Below are positions 48,211-57,712 of a stretch of DNA of 64,000 bases, one piece after another; position 1 is the first letter of the stretch, and each line of letters begins with the position of its first letter. Source of the DNA: Pleomorphomonas koreensis DSM 23070. GTDB lineage: Bacteria > Pseudomonadota > Alphaproteobacteria > Rhizobiales > Pleomorphomonadaceae. The stretch covers positions 62,001 through 126,000 of the forward strand of contig NZ_AULH01000001.1 in assembly GCF_000425185.1 (NCBI RefSeq), written 5' to 3'. Position numbers and translations under genes: made by a program. The notes beneath the pieces are model-generated. The model was given only the letters and a program-made list of their open reading frames with translations. It made no database searches and was not told where the DNA came from.

Positions 48211-49844
48211 CTCCTGGGTCTGCGTTTTCCCTTTCCCATCAGGGAAAGCAGCAGCGAAACCATGAGGAACGTCAAGAGGAACGCCGGTCCGAAACGGTGA
48301 AAGACCACCGGCGGGCGTTCGGCCGGCAGGTGGCCGTCGAGTACACCCTCCTCGCCGATCGGCAGGCTTGCAACGATGCGGCCATAGGCATCGACGATCG
48401 CCGAAATGCCGGTATTGGCGGCGCGTACCAGCGGCAGTCCCTCCTCGATCGCCCTGAGGCGGGCGGCGTCGAGATGCTGGTAGGGGCCGGCGCTGCGGCC
48501 GAACCAGCCGTCGTTGGTGACGTTGACGAGGTAGTCGGGTCGGCCGCCGTCCGGCAATGCCTCCCCGGAGAAGATCGCCTCGTAGCAGATCAGCACCGAG
48601 AACGACGGATGGCCGTCGACCGAAATCAGGTTGCGGCGGGGACCGGGCGAGAAGCCGCCGATGCCGCGGAACAGTTCGGCGATGCCCAGCCGGCCGACGA
48701 GGCCATCGAAGGGCATGTACTCGCCGAACGGCACCAAATGCACCTTGTCGTAGGCGGCGCGGATGGCGCCGGTATCGTCGATGACGAACAGCGAGTTGTA
48801 GTAGCGCCGGCCGCCGGTGGCATCGTCGGCCGGCTCGACACGCGGCGCGCCGGTGAACAGCAGCGTGCCGGGCGACAGGAGGTCGGCGATGCGGGCGAGC
48901 GCCGTCGGCTCCTCGGTCAGGAAGAAGGGCAGCGCCGTCTCCGGCCAGACGATCTCGGTGAAGGAGATGGCGCCGAGCGTCTGGTCGTCGGTCTTGCGGT
49001 CGGAGAGGGCGACGAGTTTGTCGATTGCCGCCTGTCGCGTTTCGGGCGACCACTTGACCGCCTGCTCGATGTTCGGCTGGACGATGCGGATCCGGCTGCC
49101 GGCCACCACCGCCTGGCCCACCGGCGCCGCGCCGGACAGGCGATGGATGCCCCAGCCGAGGTCGGCGGCGACGAGCAGGAGCACCAGCGCCAGCGTCAGC
49201 CGCCGCAGTCCGGGCCGGTTTCGCCGGTCGTCGATCCGGTCGCCGATAAACAGCGCCGGCGCCGCGAACACGGCGATGCCGGCGAAGGTGAGGCCGTAGA
49301 CGCCGACGACGCTCGCCGCCTGCGCCGTGAGGTCGGTGAAGGCGACGGCCTGCCCGATGAGATTCCAGGGAAAGCCGGTCAGCAGATGGCCGCGCAGCCA
49401 TTCCGAGACGCCGAGCCCCAGGGCGAGCGCGAAGATGCGCGTCGGACCGTCGCTCCACAGGAGGCGGGCGACAACGGCGCCGAGGGCGGTGAACAGCGCG
49501 AGGCCGGCGGCGAGGCCGGCGACGGCGAAGGGCATCAGCGGGATGAGCGCGGCGCGGCCCTCGGCGAAGAAAGCGATGCCCACCCAGTAGAGACCGATGA
49601 GGAAGTAGCCGAAGCCGAACCACCAGCCGACGGCGGCCGCCGGCCTGAGGCGCCGGACGCCGCGCGGCCCGGCGACGACGGCGCCGTCGATCAGCAACAC
49701 CAGCGCCGGCAGCGTCAGGAACAGGATCGGCGCGGCGTGCACCGGCGCCATGGCCAGCGCCGACAGCCCGCCGGCGGCGAAGGCGGCGAGATGCCGACGC
49801 CACCCCCAGAGGAGCAGCAGCCGCTCTGCCCAGTTCTCGAACAT
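48207..49844 (-). CDS. lnt: Apolipoprotein N-acyltransferase
   Basis: Inner-membrane enzyme that adds the third acyl chain to lipoproteins, 545 residues. An N-terminal block of about six to seven membrane helices precedes the nitrilase-like domain with the catalytic triad E302 (VWPETALPF), K367 (YDKVHLVPFGEYMPF) and C420 (VLICYEAIF), plus a final helix (about 515-535). ATG 49844 follows GGAGAG. In Sinorhizobium the orthologue is actA, needed for acid tolerance. Confidence 0.96.
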   Translation of the reverse strand: MFENWAERLLLLWGWRRHLAAFAAGGLSALAMAPVHAAPILFLTLPALVLLIDGAVVAGPRGVRRLRPAAAVGWWFGFGYFLIGLYWVGIAFFAEGRAALIPLMPFAVAGLAAGLALFTALGAVVARLLWSDGPTRIFALALGLGVSEWLRGHLLTGFPWNLIGQAVAFTDLTAQAASVVGVYGLTFAGIAVFAAPALFIGDRIDDRRNRPGLRRLTLALVLLLVAADLGWGIHRLSGAAPVGQAVVAGSRIRIVQPNIEQAVKWSPETRQAAIDKLVALSDRKTDDQTLGAISFTEIVWPETALPFFLTEEPTALARIADLLSPGTLLFTGAPRVEPADDATGGRRYYNSLFVIDDTGAIRAAYDKVHLVPFGEYMPFDGLVGRLGIAELFRGIGGFSPGPRRNLISVDGHPSFSVLICYEAIFSGEALPDGGRPDYLVNVTNDGWFGRSAGPYQHLDAARLRAIEEGLPLVRAANTGISAIVDAYGRIVASLPIGEEGVLDGHLPAERPPVVFHRFGPAFLLTFLMVSLLLSLMGKGKRRPRS

Positions 49845-50057
49845 GCGCCTCTCCAAGCCCTGGCGAATCGGTGGCTCACGCGGCAAGCAATAGAGCATCG
49901 AACCGAAAAGTGCAGGCGCTTTTCAAAAAGCCCGATGCCCGAGCAAAAGGTCAAGGCGCCGCCGGCACGGAAATGGCGGACCGGCCGCAGGCGAGGCAGC
50001 CATCCTCTCTTTCGGGAAAAGGGCATCCCTTGTCGGCCGCGCGCCCTGTCGGCCCGA

Positions 50058-50139
50058 GATCCTCCGCCTGCGCGGAGGAAGACAGCCATATATTTGTTTT
50101 ACATATATAATTAGCCGTCGTCCGCCAAGGCGGAGGATC
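50058..50139. repeat. AT-rich element with 11-bp terminal inverted repeats
   Basis: GATCCTCCGCC (50058-50068) and its exact complement GGCGGAGGATC (50129-50139) flank a core that is strikingly AT-rich (50088-50113, itself nearly palindromic). Each end also forms its own hairpin (50061-50067 with 50072-50078; 50121-50126 with 50129-50134). It resembles a small non-autonomous or REP-like repeat between corC and lnt. No gene is seen elsewhere in 49845-50230. Confidence 0.5.
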
Positions 50140-50230
50140 CCGTGCTGGAAAGGCGGCCAGCGAATACAGGACTCCCCTCGGAACGGCGGCTGCCTTGACG
50201 AGGCCCGGCCCGCGAGGGATTTCCCCTCAC

Positions 50231-51253
50231 TCAGGCGCCGATTTCGGAGGCCTCCGCCGTCTCGGCCGGCGCCGCTCTCGCCACCAGCCGCACCGTCTTG
50301 ATGCGGCGCGGGTCGGCGTCGAGCACCTCCACCTCCCAGCCGGGCAGGTCGTCGGAGACGATCACCTCGCCGCGTGCCGGGATGCGGCCGAGGGCGGCGA
50401 ACAGCAGCCCGCCCAGCGTGTCGACGTCCTCGTCGTAGTCGGCGAAGCTGAAGGAGGGGCCGATCACCGCCCGGACCTCGTCGAGGTCGGCGCGGGCGTC
50501 GGCGAGGTAGACGCCCTCCTGCACGGTCCTGACCAGCGGGCCGTCCTCGTCGTCGTGCTCGTCGTCGATCTCGCCGACGATGGTCTCGACCACGTCCTCG
50601 ATGGAGACGATGCCGTCGGTGCCGCCGTATTCGTCGATCACCAGCGCCATCTGGATGTGCGTCGCCTGCATCTTCTGGAGAAGATCGGTGGCCGGCATCG
50701 ACGGCGGCACGAACAGCACGGCGCGAACCAGCCTGGCGGCGTCGAGGGTGATGCCGAGGTCGACCTTGCCGACGTCGAGCCGTTCCTCGGCGTCCGCCGC
50801 GGCGCCGTCGATGCGCGCCTTGCCGGTGATGTGGGTGATCAGGTCCTTGATGTGGACCATGCCGATGGCGTCGTCGAGCGTCTCGCGATAGACCGGCATG
50901 CGCGAGTGGCCGGACGCCTCGAACAGTTCCAGCAGTTCGGAGAGCGTCGTGTCGGCGTCGACGGCGGCGATGTCGGCGCGCGGCACCATCACGTCGGCGA
51001 CGCGCGTTTCGCGCAGGCGCAGGATGTTGCGGATCAGCGTCCGCTCCTCCGGCGAGAAGGCGGCGTCGAGCGCGTCCTCCTGGCTGAGCGCCGCCTCGAG
51101 GTTCTGCCTCAGCGTCGCCGAGGTCTTGAAGCCGAAGGCATCGCGCAGCCGCGCGAGCCAGCTCGTTCCCGTTCCACTGTCGGCCGGGGCGCTGGATTGG
51201 GCCGCCACGGCCGTCGTCTGACTGCCCGTACTTTGACTGTCGCTGTCGCTCAT
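50231..51253 (-). CDS. CorC-like CBS-domain protein (hemolysin family)
   Basis: A 340-residue soluble protein with two CBS domains (RVADVMVPRADIAAV and ATHIQMALVIDEYGGTDGIV), then a CorC_HlyC transporter-associated domain (about 245-325; FSFADYDEDVDTLGGLL). It lacks the membrane DUF21 domain, so it is the CorC/YbeX type implicated in Mg/Co efflux and in ribosome metabolism. It follows ybeY by 63 bases, as in many Proteobacteria. Confidence 0.94.
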   Translation of the reverse strand: MSDSDSQSTGSQTTAVAAQSSAPADSGTGTSWLARLRDAFGFKTSATLRQNLEAALSQEDALDAAFSPEERTLIRNILRLRETRVADVMVPRADIAAVDADTTLSELLELFEASGHSRMPVYRETLDDAIGMVHIKDLITHITGKARIDGAAADAEERLDVGKVDLGITLDAARLVRAVLFVPPSMPATDLLQKMQATHIQMALVIDEYGGTDGIVSIEDVVETIVGEIDDEHDDEDGPLVRTVQEGVYLADARADLDEVRAVIGPSFSFADYDEDVDTLGGLLFAALGRIPARGEVIVSDDLPGWEVEVLDADPRRIKTVRLVARAAPAETAEASEIGA

Positions 51254-51316
51254 CGTCCTTCTTCCGCGCCGCCTCCGGCCCTCCCGGCCGCCGGCGGTCG
51301 TCCCGATTGCCGTCCC

Positions 51317-51817
51317 TCAGCGGCCGGCGCCGCCCATCGGCGCGTCGGCATAGGGGTCGGCGATGCCGAGCCGGGCGAGGATGGCCGTCTCGAGGCCCTC
51401 CATCTCCCCGGCTTCGTCGTCATTGAGGTGATCATACCCGACGAGATGCAGGAATCCATGCACGATCATGTGCAGGAAATGATCGCGGAAGGCGATGCCT
51501 TCCTCGGCCGCCTCGCGCGCCACCGTCTCGTGCGCCACCGCGATGTCGCCGAGCAGCGGCCCGTAGGCGTCGGCATCGGGGTCGTCCTGGGGGAAGGACA
51601 GCACGTTGGTCGGCTTGTCGAAGCCGCGGTGGTCGCGGTTGAGGACGCGGATCGCCGCGTCGCCCGTCAGCAGCAGCGATAGCTCGGCATCCTCGGCGAT
51701 CTCGGCATCGGCCATGGCCGACGCCATGGCGACGGCCGCCTCGACGCCGGCGCGCCAGTCCTCCGCCTCGCCCCACAGCGGGCTTTCGGCGAGGATATCG
51801 ACGGCGACGACGCTCAT
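51317..51817 (-). CDS. ybeY: Endoribonuclease YbeY
   Basis: Zinc endoribonuclease for 16S rRNA 3'-end maturation and rRNA quality control, 166 residues. The metal motif HGFLHLVGYDH has H120, H124 and H130, and the family motif RVLNRDHRGFDKPTNVLSF lies upstream. Its ATG overlaps the phoH stop, so the two are translationally coupled. Confidence 0.97.
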   Translation of the reverse strand: MSVVAVDILAESPLWGEAEDWRAGVEAAVAMASAMADAEIAEDAELSLLLTGDAAIRVLNRDHRGFDKPTNVLSFPQDDPDADAYGPLLGDIAVAHETVAREAAEEGIAFRDHFLHMIVHGFLHLVGYDHLNDDEAGEMEGLETAILARLGIADPYADAPMGGAGR

Positions 51818-52830
51818 GGCTTGCCTCCGGCGCGGGCGGCGAGGCGCTCGCGGCTGTCGTCGTCATAGGCCTTGACGATGCGCGCCACCAGCTCGTGGCG
51901 AACGACGTCCTCGTGGGTAAAGCGTACCTGCACCACGCCGGACGTGTCGGTGAGGATGCGGCTCGCCTCGACGAGGCCGGACACCTGCCCGGCCGGCAGG
52001 TCGATCTGGCTGGGATCGCCGGTGACGATCATCTTCGAGCCGTCGCCGAGGCGGGTCAGGAACATCTTCATCTGCATCGACGTGGTGTTCTGCGCCTCGT
52101 CGAGGATGACCGCCGCGTTGGCGAGCGTGCGGCCACGCATGAAGGCCAGCGGCGCGATCTCGATGGCGCCGGAGGTGAGCGCCCGCTCCACCCGCTCGGG
52201 CGGCATCATGTCGTAGAGCGCGTCGTAGAGTGGCCGGAGATAGGGGTCGATCTTCTCGCGCATGTCGCCGGGCAGGAAGCCCAGCCGCTCGCCGGCCTCG
52301 ACGGCCGGACGCGACAGCACGACGCGCGCCACCTCGCCGCGTTCGAGCAGGGCGGCGGCGTGCGCCACGGCCAGATAGGTCTTGCCGGTGCCGGCCGGGC
52401 CGAGGCCGAACACCAGCGTCGAGCGGTCCATGGCGCGGATATAGGCGTCCTGCGCCGGGTTGCGGGCGACCACCGTCTTGCGGCGGGTGGCGATGGCGGC
52501 GAGCTGCAGCCGCGAGCCGCTGTCGATGGTCGGCAGCGGCAACTGGTCGCCGGCGGAGAGCGCCATGCGGATCGCCCCTTCGACGTCGGCCGAGGTGATC
52601 GCCTGGCCGGCCTGCAGGCGGCCGTACAGCGTTTCCAGCACGTCACGGGCGCGCTCGGCCGCCTCGTGGGAGCCCCGGATGGTCACCTGGTTGCCGCGCG
52701 CCGTGGCGTCGACGTCGAGCTTCTGCTCGATCAGCGCCAGATGCTGGTCGAACTGGCCGTAGAGCGGGCCGATCAGCCGGTTGTCCTCGAAGACCAGCAC
52801 CAGATGGGTGAGGTCGGACGCATAGGTCAT
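51814..52830 (-). CDS. PhoH-like ATPase
   Basis: Cytoplasmic P-loop ATPase, 338 residues, PhoH/YbeZ type; partner of YbeY in RNA metabolism in other bacteria. Walker A GLGPAGTGKT is at 142-151, Walker B VILDEAQNTT near residue 240, and VTGDPSQIDLP follows. An N-terminal KH-like segment (about 45-90) is typical. It sits between miaB and ybeY. Confidence 0.96.
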   Translation of the reverse strand: MTYASDLTHLVLVFEDNRLIGPLYGQFDQHLALIEQKLDVDATARGNQVTIRGSHEAAERARDVLETLYGRLQAGQAITSADVEGAIRMALSAGDQLPLPTIDSGSRLQLAAIATRRKTVVARNPAQDAYIRAMDRSTLVFGLGPAGTGKTYLAVAHAAALLERGEVARVVLSRPAVEAGERLGFLPGDMREKIDPYLRPLYDALYDMMPPERVERALTSGAIEIAPLAFMRGRTLANAAVILDEAQNTTSMQMKMFLTRLGDGSKMIVTGDPSQIDLPAGQVSGLVEASRILTDTSGVVQVRFTHEDVVRHELVARIVKAYDDDSRERLAARAGGKP

Positions 52831-52876
52831 GTGGCGTTCCCCGGAGTGGCGCGCGGCGGTGTTGCCGGCGCGGCTG

Positions 52877-54292
52877 TCATGCCGACCGCCGCGCAGCGGC
52901 CGGCTCGCCGGCCAGCGAGCCGATCAGGCTGTGGCCGAGTGCCGCCTCGATGGTCACGTCGGCGATTTCACCGATCAGCGAGGACGGCGCCATGACGGCC
53001 ACCGGTTGCAGATAGGGCGAGCGGCCGACGATCTGGCCGGCGAGACGGCCGGGCTTGTCGAACAGCACCGGCAGCGTCCGGCCGATCAGGCGTTCGGCAA
53101 AGGCCGTCTGTTGCGCCTCGATCAGCGCCTGGAGCCGATGCAGGCGCTCGCTCTTCACCGCTTCCGGCACCTGCCCGTCCATCGTCGCGGCCGGCGTGCC
53201 GGGGCGCGGCGAGTACTTGAAGGAGAAGCAGGCGGCGTAGTCGACGGCGCGGACGACGTCCATGGTCGCCTCGAAGTCGGCGTCGGTCTCGCCGGGGAAG
53301 CCGACGATGAAGTCGCCGGACAGCGCCATGTCCGGCCGCGCCGCCCGGATGCGGGCGACGAGGTCGAGATAGTCGGCGGCGGTGTGGCGGCGGTTCATGG
53401 CCGCGAGGATGCGGTCCGAGCCCGACTGCACGGGAAGGTGCAGGTAGGGCATCAGCTTCGGATTGCCGGCGTGTTCGGCGATCAGCGCGTCGTCGAGATC
53501 GCGCGGATGGCTGGTGGTGTAGCGGATGCGGGCAAGGCGCGGCAACTCGGAGAGGCGGGCGAGCAGGCCGGCAAGGCCGACGGGGCGGCCGTCCTCGTCC
53601 GTGCCGTGATAGGCGTTGACGTTCTGGCCGAGCAGCGTGATCTCGCGCACGCCGGCCGCCACCAGCCGCCGCGCTTCCTCGACGATGCGGGCGACCGGCC
53701 GCGACGCCTCCGAGCCGCGCGTGTAGGGCACGACGCAGAAGGTGCAGAACTTGTCGCAGCCTTCCTGCACGGTGAGGAAGGCGGTCACCCCGCGCGAGCG
53801 CACCGCCGTCTCGGTCGGGGCGGCGAGGTGGTCGAACTTGTCGTCGAGCGGAAACTCGGTCTCCACCACCTTCGGCCGGGCCGGCGCCTGGCCCTCGGTG
53901 GCGGCCGGACGCTCGCCGGCGCGGACGCGGTCGATCAGCTCGGGCAGGCGGTGGTAGGTCTGCGGGCCGAATACCATGTCGACCACCGGCGCGCGGGCGA
54001 TGATCTCCTCGCCCTCGGCCTGGGCGACGCAGCCGGCGACGGCGATCAGCGTCTCGCGGCCCTCGGCGGCCCGCGCCGCCTTCATGACGCGCAGCCGCCC
54101 CAGCTCGGAATAGACCTTCTCGGCCGCCTTCTCGCGAATGTGGCAGGTGTTGAGGATGACGAGGTCGGCGCTTTCCGGGCTGTCGGCGGCGGCATATCCG
54201 AGCGGCGCCAGCGTGTCCGACATGCGCTCGCTGTCGTAGACGTTCATCTGGCAGCCGTAGGTCTTGATGAAGACAGATTTGTTGTCCGTCAC
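52877..54292 (-). CDS. miaB: tRNA-2-methylthio-N6-dimethylallyladenosine synthase
   Basis: Radical-SAM methylthiotransferase acting on A37 of tRNA, 471 residues. UPF0004 domain cysteines are C14, C50 and C88; the radical-SAM cluster is C179-x3-C183-x2-C186 ([16 protein letters not shown]). A TRAM domain lies at the C-terminus. First gene of the miaB-phoH-ybeY-corC-lnt run. The 245-base gap upstream to the carbonic anhydrase gene shows no clear promoter. Confidence 0.98.
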   Translation of the reverse strand: MTDNKSVFIKTYGCQMNVYDSERMSDTLAPLGYAAADSPESADLVILNTCHIREKAAEKVYSELGRLRVMKAARAAEGRETLIAVAGCVAQAEGEEIIARAPVVDMVFGPQTYHRLPELIDRVRAGERPAATEGQAPARPKVVETEFPLDDKFDHLAAPTETAVRSRGVTAFLTVQEGCDKFCTFCVVPYTRGSEASRPVARIVEEARRLVAAGVREITLLGQNVNAYHGTDEDGRPVGLAGLLARLSELPRLARIRYTTSHPRDLDDALIAEHAGNPKLMPYLHLPVQSGSDRILAAMNRRHTAADYLDLVARIRAARPDMALSGDFIVGFPGETDADFEATMDVVRAVDYAACFSFKYSPRPGTPAATMDGQVPEAVKSERLHRLQALIEAQQTAFAERLIGRTLPVLFDKPGRLAGQIVGRSPYLQPVAVMAPSSLIGEIADVTIEAALGHSLIGSLAGEPAAARRSA

Positions 54293-54537
54293 CGTCGCTC
54301 GCTTTCCCTCGGGGGACGGCCTATCCGCGCCGTCCCGGTAAAGATAACGGCATCTAGTGCATTTTGAGGAGCGGCGAAAGGCGGTTTTCCAACAAATTCG
54401 CGTGGCAGCCGGCCGTGCGGGCCGGCCGGTCGCTGGAACGATTAGCCGCCGCGCCGGCTTGATCGGCGGTGGGCGGCGGGCGCAAATGGCCGGCGACGCC
54501 GGCCCCGCCGGCTCCCCGGATGGAAGGATGAGGCCCG

Positions 54538-55068
54538 ATGCCCCTTTACGAACTCGACGGAATCGCCCCCGAACTGCCCGACGGCGATTGCTGGATCGCC
54601 CCCGACGCCCACGTCATCGGCAAGGTGAAGCTCGGCGAGGACGTCGGCGTCTGGTTCGGCGCGGTGATCCGCGGCGACAACGAGCCGATCGTCGTCGGCG
54701 CCCGCACCAACATCCAGGAAGGGGCGACGCTGCACACCGACATGGGCTTCCCGCTGGTGATCGGCGAAGGCTGCACCATCGGCCACCAGGCGATCGTCCA
54801 TTCCTGCGAGATCGGCGACAACGTGCTGGTCGGCATGGGCGCCACCATCCTGAACGGCGCGAAGATCGGCAAGAACAGCCTGGTCGGCGCCAACGCGCTG
54901 GTCACCGAGGGCAAGGTGTTTCCGGAAGGGTCGCTGATCGTCGGCTCGCCGGCGCGGGCGGTGCGGGCGCTCGACGACGCGGCCATCGAGAAACTGCGGC
55001 AGTCGGCCGTCAACTACGCCGCCAACTTCAAGCGCTTCAAGGCCGGCTGCCGCCGCATCGACGGCTGA
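54538..55068 (+). CDS. Gamma-type carbonic anhydrase family protein
   Basis: Left-handed beta-helix protein of hexapeptide repeats, 176 residues. Candidate zinc histidines are H66, H83 and H88 ([16 protein letters not shown]). Such proteins are often inactive or weakly active carbonic anhydrases (YrdA, CaiE types). Start ATG 54538 has GGAAGGATGAGG just upstream. Stand-alone gene divergent from miaB and convergent with cheB. Confidence 0.92.
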   Translation: MPLYELDGIAPELPDGDCWIAPDAHVIGKVKLGEDVGVWFGAVIRGDNEPIVVGARTNIQEGATLHTDMGFPLVIGEGCTIGHQAIVHSCEIGDNVLVGMGATILNGAKIGKNSLVGANALVTEGKVFPEGSLIVGSPARAVRALDDAAIEKLRQSAVNYAANFKRFKAGCRRIDG

Positions 55069-55075
55069 CGCGTCA

Positions 55076-56149
55076 TCAGGGGCGCACCGGCCCGCCGGTC
55101 TCCGCCGAGAAGATGGCGGCGAGATGGGGGGCGATGGCCTGAAGCGGCAGCTGCCGCTCCACCGCCCCGATCTCGAAGGCGGCGCGCGGCATGCCGTAGA
55201 TCACCGACGTCGCCTCGTTCTGGCCGAGCGTGTGGCCGCCGCCGAGGCGGATGTCCAGGAGGCCGGCGGCGCCGTCGCGGCCCATGCCGGTCAGGATGAC
55301 GCCGAGGCTGCTCAGCGGGCAGAGGCGGGCCATCGAGCGGAACAGCACGTCGACCGACGGCACATGGCCGGAGACGCGCGCCTCGCCGCCGAGGCGGCAG
55401 ACGAGGTTCGGCCCGATGCGTCCGATCTCGAACTGGCGGCCGCCGGGCGCCATGTAGGCGGTGCCGGGTTGCAGCGCCTCGCCGTCGTCGGCCTCCTTGA
55501 CGCGCAGGGCGCAGAAGCCGTCGAGCCGGCTGGCGAACGGGCCGGTGAACGGGGCGGGCATGTGCTGGACGATCAGGATCGGCGGCATGTCGGCCGGCAG
55601 GGCCGCCAGCACCGCGTAGATCGCCTCGACGCCGCCGGTCGAGGCGCCGATGCCGATCACCGCGCCGGTACGCGAGCAGCCGGCCATCGGCGGCAGGGCA
55701 CCGGGCCGGGCAACCGCGGCTTCCGACGCGGCGCGGCGGGCGCCGACGTTGGCGGCGGCGGCGATCTTGATCTTGTCGGTCAGTTCGACGGCGATGGTCG
55801 CGAGATCGGTGGCCCTGGCCGGCTTGGCGACGACGTCGACCGCGCCGATTTCGAGGGCGCGCAGCGTGGCGAAGGTGCCGGCCTGGGTCAGCGTCGACAC
55901 CATCACCACCGGCATCGGCCGGAGCGCCATCAGTTTTTCCAGGAAGGAGATGCCGTTCATGCCGGGCATCTCGACGTCGAGCGTCAGCACGTCGGGATTG
56001 AGGCGCTTGATCGCCTCGCGGGCGGCGAAGGTATCGGCGGCCGTTCCGACCACCTCGATCTCCGCATCGCGGCTGACGAGGGCGCTCAAAAGGTCGCGCA
56101 TCAGGGCGCTGTCGTCGACGATCAGGAGGCGGATGGGCCGAGCGGGCAT
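55076..56149 (-). CDS. cheB: Chemotaxis protein-glutamate methylesterase CheB
   Basis: Removes methyl groups from (and deamidates) chemoreceptors, 357 residues. Receiver domain has D58 in VLTLDVEMPGMNG; the C-terminal methylesterase has serine in IGIGASTGGVEAI, histidine in VQHMPAPFTG, and aspartate in GMGRDGAAGL, the catalytic triad. Last gene of the chemotaxis operon. Confidence 0.97.
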   Translation of the reverse strand: MPARPIRLLIVDDSALMRDLLSALVSRDAEIEVVGTAADTFAAREAIKRLNPDVLTLDVEMPGMNGISFLEKLMALRPMPVVMVSTLTQAGTFATLRALEIGAVDVVAKPARATDLATIAVELTDKIKIAAAANVGARRAASEAAVARPGALPPMAGCSRTGAVIGIGASTGGVEAIYAVLAALPADMPPILIVQHMPAPFTGPFASRLDGFCALRVKEADDGEALQPGTAYMAPGGRQFEIGRIGPNLVCRLGGEARVSGHVPSVDVLFRSMARLCPLSSLGVILTGMGRDGAAGLLDIRLGGGHTLGQNEATSVIYGMPRAAFEIGAVERQLPLQAIAPHLAAIFSAETGGPVRP

Positions 56150-56158
56150 GGTGGCGTC

Positions 56159-56803
56159 TCAGAACAGGTCGATGTCGCCCTCGACCGTGGTCCGGGCGAG
56201 GTGATCCTTGAAGGAGCGTTCGTCGGCGACGAGGACAGGGTGGGAGGCGGCGGCGAGCAGCAGCCGGTGCACGACGCCGGTCGACGGATGGTAGTGGATG
56301 CGGCGGCCGGTGGCGCCGCCGAGGTCGACGGAGGCGGCGGCGAGTCCTTCCGCTTCGAGATAGCCGAGCACGAAGGCGACGTTGGACGAGCCGATCAGCG
56401 TCGGCCCGTCGGTGAGGTCGGCGCCGCCGAACAGCTTGATCTCCAGGTCCTGCCGCCGGCAACCCGACTTCAGCACCTCGTTGATCAGCACCTCCATGGC
56501 GTGGTTGCCGTAGCGCATGGCGGCGCTGACGCCGTTCCATGTTCCGGATTCGCTTTCGGGCAGCATGAAGTGGTTGAGCCCGCCGAAGCCGGTGGCCGGA
56601 TCGCGGATGCAGGCGGCGACGCAGGAGCCGAGCACGGTGACGATCATCTCGTCGGCCCGCCGCGTCACGTAGGCGCCGCCCGGCAGCACCCGCACCGCGT
56701 AGAGGCCGCGCCGCCGGTCATAGGTGCGGGTGGCGGCCTGCTGGCAGGAGGTGGCGTCGCTCTCGGTTCGTTCGAGCGGAGACGGCCGGCTGAGGCGGGA
56801 CAA
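56159..56803 (-). CDS. cheD: Chemoreceptor glutamine deamidase CheD
   Basis: Deamidates receptor glutamines, 214 residues. Catalytic cysteine C61 lies in VLGSCVAACIRD and histidine H78 in GLNHFMLP. TTG at 56803 is the start in the visible frame, four bases from the cheR stop; a shorter form beginning in the first 35 residues has no ATG or GTG with a good ribosome binding site. An interaction with a CheC protein is possible but none is in view. Confidence 0.94.
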   Translation of the reverse strand: MSRLSRPSPLERTESDATSCQQAATRTYDRRRGLYAVRVLPGGAYVTRRADEMIVTVLGSCVAACIRDPATGFGGLNHFMLPESESGTWNGVSAAMRYGNHAMEVLINEVLKSGCRRQDLEIKLFGGADLTDGPTLIGSSNVAFVLGYLEAEGLAAASVDLGGATGRRIHYHPSTGVVHRLLLAAASHPVLVADERSFKDHLARTTVEGDIDLF

Positions 56804-56807
56804 TCGC

Positions 56808-57656
56808 TCACGCTCCCTTCTGGTAGATGGTCGGGCCGCGCAGGCGGAAGACGGTCTTCTGGTCGAGAATGGTCTCGGAATGGCCGATGTAGAGCCAGCC
56901 GCCGGGCGCCAGGAGGTCGGCGAAGCGCTGCACCAGCCGTGCCTTGGTGGGGTTGTCGAAGTAGATCATCACGTTGCGGCAGAAGATGGCGTCGAGCGGC
57001 CCCTTCATCGGCCAGGGGTCGAGCAGGTTGAGCTGCTTGAAGGCGATCAGCTGCCTGAGTTCGGGCCGTACCTGCCACTCGTTGCCGCCGGCGGCGGTGA
57101 AATGACGGTAGCGCCGGCCCTTGCCAAGCTCGGCCACCGCCGGCGCGGCGTAGCGGCCGGCGCCGCCGCGCGCCACCACCGAGCTGTCGATGTCGGTGGC
57201 GAGGATCTTCATGTCGCAGCGGGCGCGCGCCGCTGCCTCGAGATAGGTCATGGCGATCGAATAGGGCTCCTCGCCGGTCGAGCAGCCGGCCGACCAGACG
57301 CGCAGCCGCGTCCGCCCCTGCGCGCCGTCGGTGGAGAGGTCGGCGAGGAGGTTGGCCGCGAAATGGTCGAAGTGGTGCGCCTCGCGGAAGAACTTGGTGA
57401 GGTTGGTGGTCAGCGCGTTGATCAGGTATTCGATCTCCGCCTCGCCCTCCGGGCTCGAATAATAGTCGCAGTATTCGGCGAAGGTCGAGAAACCGAGTTC
57501 CCTCAGGCGGCGGGTCAGCCGCGAATAGACCATGTTGATCTTGTGGTCGGGCAGCGTGATGCCGGTGCGGCCGTGGATGAAGGCGGCGAGGCGCCGGTAT
57601 TCCCGCAAGGTGAAGGGAAACTCGCGGTGCTCGGAAAGGGTGTTCAGGGCGGCCAT
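56808..57656 (-). CDS. cheR: Chemotaxis protein methyltransferase CheR
   Basis: SAM-dependent methyltransferase of receptor glutamates, 282 residues. An N-terminal helical domain precedes the SAM-binding domain (RVWSAGCSTGEEPYSIAM) and the FCRNVMIYFDNPTKARL element. ATG 57656 starts MAALNTLSEHREF. The adjacent receptor ends in a W-x-x-F tether that such enzymes bind. Confidence 0.97.
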   Translation of the reverse strand: MAALNTLSEHREFPFTLREYRRLAAFIHGRTGITLPDHKINMVYSRLTRRLRELGFSTFAEYCDYYSSPEGEAEIEYLINALTTNLTKFFREAHHFDHFAANLLADLSTDGAQGRTRLRVWSAGCSTGEEPYSIAMTYLEAAARARCDMKILATDIDSSVVARGGAGRYAAPAVAELGKGRRYRHFTAAGGNEWQVRPELRQLIAFKQLNLLDPWPMKGPLDAIFCRNVMIYFDNPTKARLVQRFADLLAPGGWLYIGHSETILDQKTVFRLRGPTIYQKGA

Positions 57657-57712
57657 GTCTGCTCCGGCGGGCGGGGGCCGCGGCAAGGCGCCGCGGCCCG
57701 GTTGTCGGATGC

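Noticed and set aside
49871-50110. 79-codon plus-strand frame between lnt and corC
   Set aside because: Runs into the AT-rich palindromic element, has no ribosome binding site and no family resemblance.
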